Shown: piece by piece, positions 1 through 10,800 of the stretch
Numbering within the stretch: position 1 is the first letter of the stretch
How the letters are laid out: each line of letters begins with the position of its first letter
Assembly (NCBI RefSeq): GCF_002285285.1
Contig: NZ_NSJF01000001.1
Location: 186,001 to 250,000, forward strand
Origin: Vandammella animalimorsus
GTDB taxonomy: Bacteria; Pseudomonadota; Gammaproteobacteria; Burkholderiales; Burkholderiaceae_C
Reading direction: 5' to 3'
Length of the DNA: 64,000 nt
Notes under the pieces: model-generated
The model's database searches: none
The model's input: the letters and a program-made list of their open reading frames with translations, nothing else
Told to the model about the DNA's origin: nothing
Made by a program: the position numbers and the translations under genes

Positions 1-706
1 GCGACACGGCCTCGTGGCGCTGGCGCACGCGCACCAGCGACAGCGCGCGCTGGCCATCGGGGTCTTCGGCGTTGGTGGGGCGCACGCGACGCTCGCCGTC
101 GGGCAGCAGGTATTTGTGCAGCGGCGTGTCCACCACTTTCAGACGCTCGGGCCAGTGGCCCTTGACCAGCGCCAGGTAGGTTTTGCCGGTGCTGCGGGCG
201 CGGAATTGGTCCTGCAGGTGTGTCAGGGCGCTGCGCCGCTTGGCGATCAGCAAAATGCCGCTGGTTTCGCGGTCCAGCCGGTGCACCAGCTCCAGGTAGC
301 GCGCTTGCGGCCTGGCGGCGCGCAGCTGCTCGATGACGCCAAAGCTCACGCCGCTGCCGCCATGCACGGCCACGCCAGCGGGCTTGTCGATGGCCAGCAG
401 CCAGTCGTCCTCATGCAGCACGCTGAACTGTCGCGCGGGCGCCGGGGCGCTGGGCGCAGCGCCCCCACCAGTGCCTGCGCTCTGGGCGCTGCGCACGGGC
501 GGGATGCGCACCACATCGCCGGCGTTCAGGCGGGTCTCGGCTTGGGCGCGCCCCTTGTTGATGCGCACCTGGCCGCTGCGAATCAGCCGGTAGATGTGCG
601 TCTTGGGCACGCCCTTGACGGTGCGAAAGAGGAAGTTGTCCAGCCGCTGGCCGGCGCTTTCCTCGTCCACGGCCAGCTGGCGCACGGTTGGGGCTTCAGT
701 CGTCAT
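1..706 (-). CDS. rluC: 23S rRNA pseudouridine synthase RluC, partial (C-terminus outside window)
   Basis: RluA-family enzyme that isomerises uridines of 23S rRNA. Reading leftwards from the ATG at 706 an S4-type RNA-binding domain covers about residues 15-65 (RLDNFLFR, YRLIRSGQVRIN). The catalytic motif HRLDRETSG follows at 142-150, with D145 the expected catalytic aspartate. The frame is open to the window edge, so about 235 residues are visible. The start lies inside the last codons of the upstream toxin gene yoeB (11-nt overlap), so it may be translated from the same mRNA. Next to rne, as is common in proteobacteria. A paralogue such as RluD is less likely because of the adjacent rne. The family call is firm. 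Confidence 0.9.
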   Translation of the reverse strand, partial: MTTEAPTVRQLAVDEESAGQRLDNFLFRTVKGVPKTHIYRLIRSGQVRINKGRAQAETRLNAGDVVRIPPVRSAQSAGTGGGAAPSAPAPARQFSVLHEDDWLLAIDKPAGVAVHGGSGVSFGVIEQLRAARPQARYLELVHRLDRETSGILLIAKRRSALTHLQDQFRARSTGKTYLALVKGHWPERLKVVDTPLHKYLLPDGERRVRPTNAEDPDGQRALSLVRVRQRHEAVS

Positions 707-953
707 AGTGGCCCCGGCACTGTGCGATCACCAGCTCTTCGCCTTCCATCCGGTAGACCACGCGGTGCTCGTCCGTGATGCGGCGCGACCAGAAGCCCGA
801 GAGCTCGTTTTTCAGCGCTTCGGGCTTGCCGATGCCGCCGAAGGGGTCGCGCTGGATGTCGCGGATGAGCCGGTTGAGCTTGCCCAGCACCTGGCGGTCG
901 TGCTGTTGCCACCAGAGGTAGTCGTCCCAGGCGGCGTCTTCGAAGGAAATCAT
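696..953 (-). CDS. yoeB: YoeB toxin, RelE-fold mRNA endonuclease
   Basis: Ribosome-dependent mRNA interferase of the YefM-YoeB type II toxin-antitoxin system. The 85-residue product matches the usual length (about 84). It keeps the LSGFWSRRIT and EHRVVY blocks, and the residues equivalent to E. coli E46, R65 and H83 are present (E45, R64, H82), so the toxin looks intact. The ATG at 953 overlaps the antitoxin stop (ATGA). An upstream in-frame extension exists but runs through the antitoxin and is not needed. The 3' end overlaps the rluC start by 11 nt. Confidence 0.95.
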   Translation of the reverse strand: MISFEDAAWDDYLWWQQHDRQVLGKLNRLIRDIQRDPFGGIGKPEALKNELSGFWSRRITDEHRVVYRMEGEELVIAQCRGHYDD

Positions 954-1204
954 TCGTCGATCAGCTCGCGCTGGGTCAGGTTGCGCCGGTTGCGGATGTT
1001 CTCCACCGACTTCAGCAGCCGGGGGCCGTTCTTGCCGCGCAGCAAGAACAGGGTTTCCTTCCACGACTCGAACTCGCGCAGGCTCATCAGCACGGCGGCC
1101 TCGCCCTTTTGGCGCGTGATGACGGTGAAATCGCAGTCGTTGACCACCCGGTCCAGGTGCTTGGCCAGGTTGTTGCGGGCTTCAGAATAGGTGATGGCTT
1201 GCAT
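950..1204 (-). CDS. yefM: YefM antitoxin (Phd/YefM family)
   Basis: DNA-binding antitoxin that neutralises YoeB and represses the operon. It is 84 residues long and starts MQAITYSEARNNLAKHLDRV, the typical Phd/YefM N-terminus. The C-terminal part (about 55-84) is the toxin-wrapping tail. The ATG at 1204 was chosen over longer readings because AGGAGG lies 8-9 nt upstream and the family begins here. The stop overlaps the yoeB start (ATGA), so antitoxin and toxin are translationally coupled. A pair of TGTACA-type operator half-palindromes sits 34 bp upstream. Confidence 0.95.
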   Translation of the reverse strand: MQAITYSEARNNLAKHLDRVVNDCDFTVITRQKGEAAVLMSLREFESWKETLFLLRGKNGPRLLKSVENIRNRRNLTQRELIDE

Positions 1205-1237
1205 GGCTTTTGCCTCCTGCACATGAAAGAGCTGCAA

Positions 1238-1257
1238 TTGTACAAAAAATTGTTCAA
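1238..1257 (-). promoter_or_regulatory. YefM-YoeB operator (two palindromes)
   Basis: TTGTACAA (1238-1245) is a perfect palindrome and TTGTTCAA (1250-1257) is a near copy whose centre lies 12 bp away. From memory, the E. coli yefM operator also has a long and a short palindrome with a TGTACA core at this spacing. The site is just upstream of yefM, where autorepression would act. The match is seen in the sequence; binding is inferred. Confidence 0.75.
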
Positions 1258-1290
1258 TCTTGCGGCCCTGTTGCACCATGCCCGTGCCCC

Positions 1291-1296
1291 TATAAT
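1291..1296 (+). promoter_or_regulatory. Candidate -10 element of the rne promoter
   Basis: TATAAT followed by GCGCCC, with weak -35 candidates (TGTTGC at 1269 or TTGCAC at 1271). Transcription would begin near 1303, giving a leader of roughly 615 nt before rne. The same hexamer-GCGCCC arrangement recurs before acpS in this window. Confidence 0.5.
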
Positions 1297-1302
1297 GCGC
1301 CC

Positions 1303-1919
1303 ACCTGAGCCCGAGCGGAGCCAAGAGCTTGTATTGCCTTGGTGATTTTTTGACGCGAAAACGGTTGTATCTGCCCTTGTGGCTCAGGCCGGTCGATGCC
1401 CTTGGGGCCGGTTGGGGTTGCCGAAGAACCATCTACCCAGACTCTGGCCCCGCCCTTTTCGGCGCGACGCGATAGAACACTGAATACGGAATCACTCCGG
1501 CTGGCCGGCATAGCACACGCTAGTGACAGCGTGCACTGCTGGCGAGCTGGATTCGAGCGAGCAAGCACACCATGTTGATGGCCTTGGCAAACCTGCTTTG
1601 GCACTGGCTGCGGCCAGCGGCCCCGGTGCCTTTGGGCTGGACAGCGCTCGCCACCCATCAGCCGCTGCTGGCAATGCGCTGGCCTGCAAACAGGCTCGGC
1701 GGCGCCCTCGCAGTCATGCAAGCCCCTTTGCCTGTGCCGCGCTGCTGAAGCGCCTATGCGCGTTCAGCAGCCCTGGGCCGCCATTGACGCGCGGCCGTTG
1801 GGGCGCAGGGGCCACAGGCCGCCACGGCGGCGTTTCCGTTGTGTCATCGCGAAGCCCGGATACAGGCATCGGGCGCCCCGCTGGGGCATGGATTGCTTTG
1901 ACACAAAGGAACACGCATC
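1303..1919 (+). other. Long rne 5' untranslated leader
   Basis: No convincing gene lies between yefM and rne on either strand. The stretch is best read as the untranslated leader of rne. RNase E mRNAs of enterics carry a leader of several hundred nucleotides through which the enzyme feeds back on its own transcript. Here the region contains at least one strong hairpin (1741-1771) and several GC-rich inverted repeats. Specific homology to the enteric hairpins cannot be judged by eye. Confidence 0.5.
1741..1771 (+). other. Strong hairpin in the rne leader
   Basis: GCTGCTGAAGCGC (1741-1753) pairs with GCGC-g-TTCAGCAGC (1758-1771) around a CTAT loop, with a single bulged G. No U-tract follows, so it is not a terminator. 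It ends about 150 nt before the rne start and is a plausible element for RNase E autoregulation. Confidence 0.6.
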
Positions 1920-4900
1920 ATGAAACGGATGCTCATCAATGCCACGCAGGCCGAGGAACGCCGCCTGGCCATCGTCGACGGGCAGAAATTGCTCGATTAC
2001 GAAATCGAGATCGAAGGGCGCGAGCAGCGCAAGGGCAACATCTACAAGGCGGTGGTGACCCGCATCGAGCCCAGCCTGGAGGCCTGCTTCGTCGATTACG
2101 GTGAGGAGCGCCACGGTTTTCTGCCGTTCAAGGAAATCTCCCGCCAGTACTTTGCCGAAGGCGTGGCCGTCAGCCAGGCGCGCATCAACGACGTCATCCG
2201 CGAGGGCCAGGAGCTGCTGGTGCAGGTCGAGAAGGAAGAGCGCGGCAACAAAGGCGCGGCGCTGACCACCTTCATCAGCCTGGCCGGGCGCTACGTGGTG
2301 CTGATGCCCAACAACCCGCGCGGCGGCGGGGTGTCGCGCCGCATCGAGGGCAGCGAGCGCAGCGAGCTGAAAGAGGCCATGGACCAGCTCGAATACCCCA
2401 AGGGCATGTCCATCATCGCGCGCACCGCTGGCATTGGCCGCAGCGCCGAAGAACTGCAATGGGACTTGAACTTCCTGCTCAAGGTTTGGTGCGCCATTGA
2501 GGAGGCCGCCGACGGCCTGCGCAAGCCCGAGCTGATCTACCAGGAATCCAGCCTGGTGATCCGCGCCATGCGCGACTACTTCCGCAACGACATCGGTGAA
2601 ATCCTCATCGACACCGACGACATCTACGAACAAGCGCGCCAATTCATGGGCTACGTCATGCCCGAGAACGCCGCGCGCGTCAAACGCTACCGCGATCCGG
2701 CGGCGCTGTTCTCGCGCTTCCAGATCGAGCACCAGATCGAATCGGCCTACGCGCGCACCGTGCAACTGCCCTCGGGCGGCGCCATCGTCATCGACCAGAC
2801 CGAGGCGCTGGTGGCCATCGACGTGAACTCCGCGCGCGCCATCAAAGGCGGCGACATCGAGGAAACGGCCACCCGCACCAACCTGGAAGCCGCCGACGAA
2901 GTGGCGCGCCAGATGCGCCTGCGCGACCTGGGCGGCCTGGTGGTGATCGACTTCATCGACATGGAGGACAGCAAGAACCGCCGCGAAGTCGAAAACCGCC
3001 TGCGCGATGCGCTGCGCCAGGACCGCGCGCGCGTGCAGTTTGGCTCCATCAGCAAGTTTGGCCTGCTGGAGATGAGCCGTCAGCGCCTCAAGCCCGCCCT
3101 GAGCGAGGGCAGCTCCATTCCCTGCCCGCGCTGCGGCGGCACCGGCCACGTGCGCGACATTGAAAGCTCGGCGCTGCAAATCCTGCGCGTCATCCAGGAA
3201 GAATCCATGAAGGACAACACCGCCGCCGTGCACTGCCAGGTGCCGGTGGAGGTCGCCAGCTTCCTGCTCAACGAAAAGCGCACCGAGGTCACCAAGATCG
3301 AAATCCAGCAGCGCGTCAACGTGCAAATCGTCGCCAATAAAACGCTGGAAACGCCCAACTACCGGCTGGAGCGCCTGAAGGTGGATGACAGCCGCCTGGA
3401 CAGCCCCGAAGCCAGCTACAAGCTGGCCGAGGAAATCGAAGACCCGCTGGCCACATCGCGCCGCTCCAAGGAGCCCACCAACCGCCAGACCCCGCTCATC
3501 AAGAGCGTGCTGCCCGATGCCCCGCCGCCTGCGGCGACCAAGCCCGAGCCTGTGGCGGAAGCCGCGCCGACGGTTGCGGCAAGCCTGAGCAGCACCTTGG
3601 CCGGTTGGGTGGAGCGCCTGAAAACGCTGTTTGGCTTTGGCGCGCCAGCCACCCCCGCCGTGCAGCCCCAGGCCCAGCCTGAAGAAGGCGGCAAGGCCGG
3701 TGCTGCACGCAGTGGTGAGCGCCGCCGCAGCGGCGGCGAGCGCAACGAACGCCGCAGCGGCGAACAGCGCAGCCGCAACCAGCGCAGCAGCAATGGCCAG
3801 GGCGGGCGTGGCGGCAACGGGCGTCAGGAAGGCGCTGGCGCTGCCGAAGCCCCGCGCCAGGAGCGCAGCGAGCGCCGTGGCGGCGAGCGTGGCGGCCGTG
3901 ACCGTAGCCAAGAGCGCGCCGAGGCCGCGCGCCAGCCGCAGCGCCAGCGCCGCGAAGCTGCGCCGACCGAGGCCAGCGCCGCGCTGGATGCCGAAAACGG
4001 CCAGCGCAGCCGCCGCCAGCCGCGCGCCGAACGCGATCCGGGTGGCGCTCGCGATGAGGAGCAGCGCACTTCCTTGAGCGTTGAAGCTGGCGCCATGACA
4101 GCCAGCTTGCCGCTGGCCGATGTCACCGCTTCCGATGCACCAGCTGCGGCGCCGCAGGGCAATACCGCGGCCGAAGGCGTCGAGGCCGATGGCCAAGGCC
4201 AAGAGCGCCGCGAACGCCGCCAGCGTGACCGCTATGGCCGCCATCGCCGCCGTCAGGATCGTGACGGCACCTCGGCCGATGCAGATCAGGCTGCGCAAGC
4301 GCAGGAGATGGACGAGCAGGCTCAAACAGGCTGGGCCGAGCCGCAGGGCTCGCAAGCGCCGCAGGAGCCAGCGCCGCGCCGCCGCAGCTATTTCGACCGC
4401 GCTGCGCAGGACGAAGCCGCGCCGCAGGCCGAGTCTGCGCCGCAGGCTGCTGCAGGTGAAGCAGCCGATGCTGCCCCAGCGGTTTCTATCGAGCCGGCCG
4501 CCCCCGTGGCTGCCCTGGCTGTGGAGTCGGCCCAGCCCTTGGCGGTATCCGACGAGCCAGTGCCTCAGCCAGAGCCCCTGCCCGCACCACAGGCAGAATC
4601 GCCTCAGCTTGCACAGCCTTCGGCAGAGCCTGCCCCCGCGCCTGCTGCAGAGCAGCAGCCTGCCCCACAGGCCGCTGCGCCAGTTGCAGCGCAGCCCTTT
4701 GTGCTCGATGTACAGGCGCTCTCGCACATCGTCACCACGGCTGGACTGGACTGGGTGCATTCGGATGCCGACAAGGTCGCGCGCGCGCAGGCCGAAATGG
4801 CCGCCGCCCCCAGGCCCGTACACGTGCCGCGTGAGCGGCCGCCGGTGCCGGTGCTTGACCAGGGCCCGCTGGTGTTGGTCGAGACGCGTCGGGATCTGCG

Positions 4901-4964
4901 CCAGCAGCAATACCCGTTTGACCCATCTGCACATGGCGTACAGGGCCACGCAGAGCAGCTTTGA
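1920..4964 (+). CDS. rne: Ribonuclease E
   Basis: Essential endoribonuclease that initiates mRNA decay and processes rRNA and tRNA. The start [10 protein letters not shown] and the S1 domain (about 35-125) match E. coli closely. The catalytic aspartates are D301 and D344, and the Zn-link cysteines are C402 and C405 (CPRCGGTG); both spacings equal those of E. coli D303/D346 and C404/C407. Beyond about residue 520 the protein is a low-complexity Arg/Glu/Ala/Pro-rich tail, the usual unstructured degradosome scaffold. AAAGGA precedes the ATG. Total 1014 residues. The gene is followed 18 nt later by yaaA on the same strand. Confidence 0.97.
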   Translation: MKRMLINATQAEERRLAIVDGQKLLDYEIEIEGREQRKGNIYKAVVTRIEPSLEACFVDYGEERHGFLPFKEISRQYFAEGVAVSQARINDVIREGQELLVQVEKEERGNKGAALTTFISLAGRYVVLMPNNPRGGGVSRRIEGSERSELKEAMDQLEYPKGMSIIARTAGIGRSAEELQWDLNFLLKVWCAIEEAADGLRKPELIYQESSLVIRAMRDYFRNDIGEILIDTDDIYEQARQFMGYVMPENAARVKRYRDPAALFSRFQIEHQIESAYARTVQLPSGGAIVIDQTEALVAIDVNSARAIKGGDIEETATRTNLEAADEVARQMRLRDLGGLVVIDFIDMEDSKNRREVENRLRDALRQDRARVQFGSISKFGLLEMSRQRLKPALSEGSSIPCPRCGGTGHVRDIESSALQILRVIQEESMKDNTAAVHCQVPVEVASFLLNEKRTEVTKIEIQQRVNVQIVANKTLETPNYRLERLKVDDSRLDSPEASYKLAEEIEDPLATSRRSKEPTNRQTPLIKSVLPDAPPPAATKPEPVAEAAPTVAASLSSTLAGWVERLKTLFGFGAPATPAVQPQAQPEEGGKAGAARSGERRRSGGERNERRSGEQRSRNQRSSNGQGGRGGNGRQEGAGAAEAPRQERSERRGGERGGRDRSQERAEAARQPQRQRREAAPTEASAALDAENGQRSRRQPRAERDPGGARDEEQRTSLSVEAGAMTASLPLADVTASDAPAAAPQGNTAAEGVEADGQGQERRERRQRDRYGRHRRRQDRDGTSADADQAAQAQEMDEQAQTGWAEPQGSQAPQEPAPRRRSYFDRAAQDEAAPQAESAPQAAAGEAADAAPAVSIEPAAPVAALAVESAQPLAVSDEPVPQPEPLPAPQAESPQLAQPSAEPAPAPAAEQQPAPQAAAPVAAQPFVLDVQALSHIVTTAGLDWVHSDADKVARAQAEMAAAPRPVHVPRERPPVPVLDQGPLVLVETRRDLRQQQYPFDPSAHGVQGHAEQL

Positions 4965-4982
4965 TACGGGGGAGGCGCTGCC

Positions 4983-5777
4983 ATGCTGTTTCTGCTCTCG
5001 CCAGCCAAGTCGCTGGATTACGACAGCCCGGTGGATGCGGCCTTGCCTGCCACCGAGCCGCACTTCATGCCCCGGTCGGAGCAGCTGATGCAGGTGCTGC
5101 GCCAGAAGAATGTTGCTCAATTGGCTCAGCTCATGGGCATCAGCGACAAGCTGGCACAGCTGAACGTGCAGCGCAACCAGGCCTGGCAGCTGCAATCCAC
5201 GCCGCAAAACTCGCGCCAGGCCGTGCTGGCCTTCAATGGCGACGTTTATGAAGGCCTGCAAGCGGCCAGCCTGAGCGCTCAGGATCTGGACTGGGCGCAG
5301 CAGCACCTGCTGATCCTCAGCGGCCTGTACGGCGCGCTGCGCCCGCTCGATAGCCTGCAGCCTTATCGGCTTGAAATGGGCACGCGCCTTCCCGTGGGCA
5401 GTGCCGAAAACCTTTATCAGTTCTGGGCCGAGCCGCTGGCCGAGTACCTGGCGCAGCGCCTGCAGCAGCAGAAAACGCCGCTGATTGTCAACCTGGCGTC
5501 GGGCGAGTATTTCAAGGCCGTCGATCGCCGGCGCCTGAAGGCGCGGGTGGTGGACTGTGTCTTCTATGACGAAAAAGGCGGGCAGTACAAGATCATCAGC
5601 TTCCTGGCCAAGCGCGCACGCGGGCTGATGGCGCGATTTGCCATCGAGCAGCGCGCCGAGCACCCCGAGCAGCTGCAGGCCTTTGCCAGCGAAGGCTACG
5701 CCTTCGATGCCCAAGCCTCCAGCCTCGATCAGCTGGTGTTTCGCCGTCTGGAGTCGGCCCGTCCAGCCCAGGCATAA
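4983..5777 (+). CDS. yaaA: Peroxide stress protein YaaA (DUF328/UPF0246)
   Basis: Member of the YaaA family, which in E. coli lowers free iron and limits DNA damage during hydrogen peroxide stress and has DNA-binding ability in vitro. The 264-residue product has the family N-terminus (MLFLLSPAKSLDY) and the blocks FNGDVYEGL, ILSGLYGALRPLD and NLASGEYFKAV. Length fits (E. coli 258). It starts 18 nt after rne and is probably cotranscribed with it. Confidence 0.93.
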   Translation: MLFLLSPAKSLDYDSPVDAALPATEPHFMPRSEQLMQVLRQKNVAQLAQLMGISDKLAQLNVQRNQAWQLQSTPQNSRQAVLAFNGDVYEGLQAASLSAQDLDWAQQHLLILSGLYGALRPLDSLQPYRLEMGTRLPVGSAENLYQFWAEPLAEYLAQRLQQQKTPLIVNLASGEYFKAVDRRRLKARVVDCVFYDEKGGQYKIISFLAKRARGLMARFAIEQRAEHPEQLQAFASEGYAFDAQASSLDQLVFRRLESARPAQA

Positions 5778-5969
5778 CACGCTCTAGGCTCGGCACATCG
5801 GCCCGCAAGCTGTGTGCGGCTGACGCGATTCCAGCCAGGCCGCGCTGCATCGCGCAGCCGCAGATTGTGAGAACATGCAGGCTTTGCCCTGGCTGCATGT
5901 TTTTGACGCCATGCAGCAGCGGCAGACACTGCGCATCGATGTTCAATATTCATAGGGAGGAAGCAGGAC

Positions 5970-6890
5970 ATGAGCGAGATCGCCACCACCACCAACCCCC
6001 ATCTGGCCGCCGTGACGCCGGAGCTGCGCGCCTGGATCGTGGAGCAGGCTCAGGCCGGCGTCTCCGCGCCGCGCGTGTTGCAGGCCATGCTCGATGCAGG
6101 CTGGTGTGAAGAGGTAGCTCTGGCGGCCATGGAAGCCGTGCTCTCCGAACACCTGCAGGGCACGGCCGCAGCAGCCGTGCAGCCGCAGGCGCAGGCGCAG
6201 GCGCAGGCGCGCAGCGAGAATGTGCCGCCTGCCGTGCCGGTGCCCGATCTGACGCTGCAGCAGCATCCGGCCTTTCTGGATGCAGGCGATCGCCAAGTGC
6301 GTGTGGTGATGAACCTGCAGCAGCCGCGTGTGGTGGTCCTCGATGGCGTGCTCGATGCGCACGAATGTCAGCAGCTCATCGAGCTGGCCCAGCCGCGCAT
6401 GAAGCGCTCGATGACGGTGGATAACAACAGCGGCGGCGACGAGCTCAACGCCGACCGCACCAGCGAGGGCATGTTCTTCGAGCGCGGCGAGCACCCCGTG
6501 GTGGCAGCGCTGGAGGCGCGCATCGCCCGTTTGCTGGACTGGCCACTGGAAAACGGCGAGGGCCTGCAGGTGCTGCGCTATGGGCCGGGTGCCGAGTACA
6601 AGCCCCATTACGACTACTTCGAGCTGGGCCAGCCCAGCACGGCCACCTTGCTGCGCCGTGGCGGCCAGCGCGTGGCCACCTTTCTCGTCTACCTGAACAC
6701 GCCGCCCGAGGGCGGGGGCACCACCTTCCCCAATGCCGGGCTGGAAGTCACCGCCCAGCAGGGCATGGCCGTGTTCTTCAGCTACGACAAGCCACACCCC
6801 AGCACGCTGTCGCTGCACGGCGGCGCGCCCGTCATCTCAGGTGAGAAATGGGTGGCCACCAAGTGGCTGCGCGAGCGCGAGTTCCATTGA
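5970..6890 (+). CDS. 2-oxoglutarate/Fe(II)-dependent oxygenase (prolyl 4-hydroxylase-like)
   Basis: Predicted cytosolic dioxygenase with a P4Hc domain in the C-terminal two thirds. Iron ligands H213 and D215 (PHYDYF) and H283 (LSLHGG) and the 2-oxoglutarate lysine K293 (GEKWVATKW) are all present, so it should be active. Residues 1-65 form a small helical domain, followed by a Gln/Ala linker. Bacterial relatives hydroxylate proline in a few proteins (for example EF-Tu in Pseudomonas), but the target here is unknown. GGGAGG stands 11 nt upstream of the ATG. It has its own 190-bp upstream gap, so it need not belong to the rne-yaaA transcript. Confidence 0.88.
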   Translation: MSEIATTTNPHLAAVTPELRAWIVEQAQAGVSAPRVLQAMLDAGWCEEVALAAMEAVLSEHLQGTAAAAVQPQAQAQAQARSENVPPAVPVPDLTLQQHPAFLDAGDRQVRVVMNLQQPRVVVLDGVLDAHECQQLIELAQPRMKRSMTVDNNSGGDELNADRTSEGMFFERGEHPVVAALEARIARLLDWPLENGEGLQVLRYGPGAEYKPHYDYFELGQPSTATLLRRGGQRVATFLVYLNTPPEGGGTTFPNAGLEVTAQQGMAVFFSYDKPHPSTLSLHGGAPVISGEKWVATKWLREREFH

Positions 6891-6948
6891 CCTATGGCGG
6901 TGCCAGAGCCTCGCTCCTGGCCCAAGGCCTATTGCCTGTTTTCAGAGC

Positions 6949-7722
6949 ATGTTGTCCCGTCTGCGAGCCGATATCCGATGCATTCTTGAGCGCGACCCCG
7001 CAGCGCGCAACGCCTGGGAGGTCGTGACCTGCTACCCTGGCCTGCACGCCATTTGGCTGCACCGCATTGCGCATTGGTTCTGGCGGCATCGGCTGTACTG
7101 GCTGGGGCGGCTGACCTCGCATTTCGGGCGTTGGTGCACCGGCATCGAGATCCATCCCGGCGCGCGCATCGGCCAGGGCGTGTTCATCGACCACGGCATG
7201 GGCGTGGTGATTGGCGAAACCGCCGAAATCCACGATGGCGTGACCATCTACCAGGGCGTCACGCTGGGCGGTACCTCGTTGCACAAGGGCAGCAAGCGCC
7301 ACCCCACCATCGGCGCAGGTGCCGTCATCGGCGCTGGCGCGCAGGTGCTCGGCGGTTTTGAAGTGGGCGCTGGCGCCAAGGTCGGCAGCAATGCCGTAGT
7401 CACCAAGCCTGTGCCGGCAGGGGCCACGGCCGTGGGCAATCCGGCGCGTATCATCCAGGCCGACAGCGACCGTCGCCGCGAGGAGGCCTCGGCCCGCATG
7501 GGCTTTTCCGCCTACGGCGTCACGCAAAGCGACGACCCCGTCTCCCAGGCGCTGCGCGGCCTGATCGACACCGCCGCACACTACGAAGAGCAAATCGCCC
7601 GCCTGTGGCAGGAGATCGAGCGCCTCTCCGGCCAACAGCCCCGGGCCGCAGAGGCCCCGGCAGAGGCTGCGCCGGGCGAAGAATCCGAACTGAAAAAACT
7701 GCGCGAGCTGGTGGACGAGTAA
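6949..7722 (+). CDS. cysE: Serine O-acetyltransferase
   Basis: Catalyses acetyl transfer from acetyl-CoA to serine, the first step of cysteine synthesis. After an N-terminal helical region ([20 protein letters not shown]) the left-handed beta-helix of hexapeptide repeats runs from about 65 to 165, with the active-site motif [14 protein letters not shown]. The 257-residue product is the short EpsC-like type with an extra Glu/Ala-rich C-terminal tail. The start was chosen at the ATG that matches the family; the same frame is open further upstream inside the previous gene but that part is not protein-like. Confidence 0.93.
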   Translation: MLSRLRADIRCILERDPAARNAWEVVTCYPGLHAIWLHRIAHWFWRHRLYWLGRLTSHFGRWCTGIEIHPGARIGQGVFIDHGMGVVIGETAEIHDGVTIYQGVTLGGTSLHKGSKRHPTIGAGAVIGAGAQVLGGFEVGAGAKVGSNAVVTKPVPAGATAVGNPARIIQADSDRRREEASARMGFSAYGVTQSDDPVSQALRGLIDTAAHYEEQIARLWQEIERLSGQQPRAAEAPAEAAPGEESELKKLRELVDE

Positions 7723-7725
7723 CGC

Positions 7726-7743
7726 ACCGCGCCTGAGCGCGGT
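7726..7743 (+). terminator. Hairpin just after cysE
   Basis: ACCGCGC and GCGCGGT pair around CTGA, beginning 4 nt after the cysE stop. There is no U-tract, so it may only protect the 3' end or act as a weak terminator. Confidence 0.3.
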
Positions 7744-7866
7744 CGCGCTGGCCAAGCGCGCGCTGGTCGCCCGCACACTGCGCTAACATCTTGCGCATTG
7801 CCCGCACATGGCCCATGTCGCCCCAGCACGGCGCGTGGGCCGCGCTTTTTCATGGAAGCCCCGGCC

Positions 7867-10800
7867 ATGGTCTTGCTCTATCGCCCCCATCAGGAACCTT
7901 CTTCCTATGCCATTGCGCTGCGCCCTGGCGTGGCAGCCGGCATGCGGGTCTGGGCCGGCCCTGGCCAGGGTGAGGCGGTGGCCTGGCATGTCTGCCCGCC
8001 TGCGGCCGACATGGATGCCCAGGCCGCCCAGCAGCGCGTGCAGCGCCTGGTGGCGGCGCGCGCGCGTGAGGGCTTTGTCGAACAGCAGGGCGCAGCGGGC
8101 AGCGCGGCCCAGGAGCCGCTGGCGCAGCTCTCGCTGGCCCTGCCGCCTTGGCAGGCAGAGCCAGCTTTGGCGCAGGCGCTGAGCCAGCGCCTGCACCCCG
8201 ATGTCTGGCGCACCCTCTCGCCGCGCCAGCGCAGCCGCCTGGTCTGGCGCATTGGCGAAGTGCGGCTGACGGGCGTGGCCGGGCAGTTGCTGGCCTATGC
8301 CGGCAGTGGCGATGCCATGCTCGACTACTGCCTGGCCTGGGCCTTGTGCCGCTGTACGGCCGAGCACGATGCCCAGGCCGATGCCGTGCGCGCGCAACTG
8401 CAGCGTTGGGCCCGGCAAGCGCCCGATGCCGCCTTGCAATACCTGGCCGGCGTGGCCTGGTTGGCCCTGAGCAGCCAGGCCGAGCGTGAGCGGCATGCCC
8501 AGGCGCTGATGGCCGACTGGCCTGCGCGCCTGCGCGAAGCCAGCGCGGCCGCCACGCCGGCCAGCTTCGCCGCTGCGCTGGCCGAAGGCGCGCTGGATGG
8601 CAGCCCGAATGGCGGCCCGGATGGTGACCTGTGGCAGCGCCTGCCGCACGGGCAATGGCTGGAGCAGCTCGACCAGGTCGCCCAGTCGCCCGCGCACCGC
8701 CATTGGGCCCGACCCCTGCTGCTGCAGCAATTGCAGACGCTGCCGCTGGAGTACGGCAGCTTTCGCAGCCTGCGGCGCCTGTACAAGGCCGCGCAGCTGC
8801 GCCTGGACGCGCAGCTGTTGGGGCTGCTGAACTGGCGCTTCGAGACCACGCCGCACAGGCCGCCGCCCGATCCTGATGCGGCCCGCCCGTCGGCCCAGCC
8901 AGCGCTGGCCCACGCCTGGGGCCGGCGCACGCGCCAATACTTTCTGCGCCGCAGCTGGCGCACGCTGCGCCGCCTGGGGCAATTGGGCAGCCCGCACTAC
9001 GTGCTGCTGGCCACGGCGGCCTTGCTGGCTTATGACGAGCAGCCACCCCAGGCCGGCAGCAGCTGGACCTTGCTCGAACACATCGCAGGCCAGGCCGCGC
9101 AGCAGGTGGCCGCAGCCGGCGGTGCAGGGCAGGGCGTGCCATTTGCCGCGCTGTGGGCGCAATGCCCGCAGGCCGTGCCGCTGCTGCTGCATGCGCGCAA
9201 CCCGGCCGTGGCGGCGCTGGCCGTGCGCCTGATGCAGCAGCAGCCGGCCTTGCAGGCCAGCCAGACGCCCGATGCCTGGTTGCAGCTGCTGGACAGCCGC
9301 CATGCCTGCGTGGCCCGGTACGCGCTGGAGCAAGTGCGCCACCTGCTCGACGCCGGGCGCGGCGATGCCCAGCAGCACAGGCGTTGGCTGACGCAACTGG
9401 CCCGCGCCACCTTGCCCGAAGCACAGGCGCTGGTGCTTCAGACCCTGAGCCAGGATCCGCGTCGCCACGGTCGCGACCCCGAGCTGCTGCTGGCGCTGTT
9501 GCTGGCGCCGCAGCCGCCGATGCGGCAAATGGCGCGCCTGCTGCTCGACAGCGCAGCCCACGAGCCGGGCGTGGCGCGCGCCTGCATCCAGGCCCTGCAG
9601 CATTGGCTGGAGGACGCCGAGCCATGGAGCGCCGCCTGGCAGGATGCCGAGCCCGACGTGCTCTGGGCCCTGCGGGAGCCGCTGCTGCATGCGGCAGCCA
9701 CGCAAGCCTATGCGCCATTGCTGCCCCTGCTCGAGCACCACGTGCCGCAGGCCGTGTGCTGGGCTGCGGCCTGGCTGGCGCAGCACCCGGGCTTTGCCGC
9801 GCAGCCGCCCATGGCTGCCTTGCAGCGCCTGCTGGACAGCCGCGACGAGCCGTTGCACCAGCGCGCAGCCGCGCTGCTGTTTGCCGCGTTGCCAATGCGC
9901 CTGCAGCAACAAGAGCCGGCGCTGCTGCAGGCCTTTGCCGGCAGCGCCCATGCGCCGGTGCGGGCCGTGGCGCACAGCGCCATCGCCGAGCTGGCTCGGC
10001 AGCGCCCAGCGGGCTTTGAAGCGTTGGCCCAGGCCTTGGTGCCGGGGCTGCTGGATTTGCTGTTTCGCGCCGAGCCCGCACCGGGCCTGCATGCCGATCT
10101 GCTGGCCCTGCTGCAAGGCCCGCTGCAACAGGCCGCGCAGGCGCTGGATGCCGCCACCGTGCTGCGCCTGCTGCTGGCCAAAAGCCAGGGCGCGCAGCAA
10201 CTGGGGCTGTGGCTGCTGCCCGGCCAGCCGCGCAGCGCCTGGGCGGTGGGCGAATGGGCCGCGTTGGCGCGCAGCCCGCTGCAGGCCGCGCGCCAATGGG
10301 CCATCGAGGCCTACCGCAGCCAGCCCGAGCAGGTGCAGGCCAAACTGGAAGACGCGCTGCGCATTTTCGACAGCCGCTGGGACGACGCGCTGGACTTCGC
10401 CTGTGGCTACTTCCAGCAGCCGGCCTTTGTGCAGGCCGCGCTCTGGCCGCACGCGCGCCTGATCGGCCTGTGCGACCACAGCCAGCCCCAGGCCCAGCAA
10501 TGCGGCCGCGCTCTGCTGGCGCAGCTGGTGCCCATGCCCGAGCTGCTGCACTACCTGCTGCAGCTGAGCCAGCACCCCAGCGCCGCCATGCAGCAGCTGG
10601 TGGCCGATTGGCTGGAGCAAGGCGCGCTCGATGGCGCTGCCGATGCCGTGCATGCGGCCCATACTGAAGATGGAGCATCCACCGCAGATGCCGCAGCTCA
10701 GGCCCCAGCCCGGCAGCTGGCGCGGCTGCAGCAGCTGCGGCCGTACTTCGTGCAGGTGCTCTCGCAGGTCAACCGCGCGCGCCAGCTCAAGAGCCGGGTG

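Noticed and set aside
1764-5780. Very long minus-strand open frame (over 1300 codons) opposite rne and yaaA
   Set aside because: It is the antisense shadow of two well-identified genes in high-GC DNA, and its protein is low-complexity Leu/Ala/Gly/His without any family pattern.
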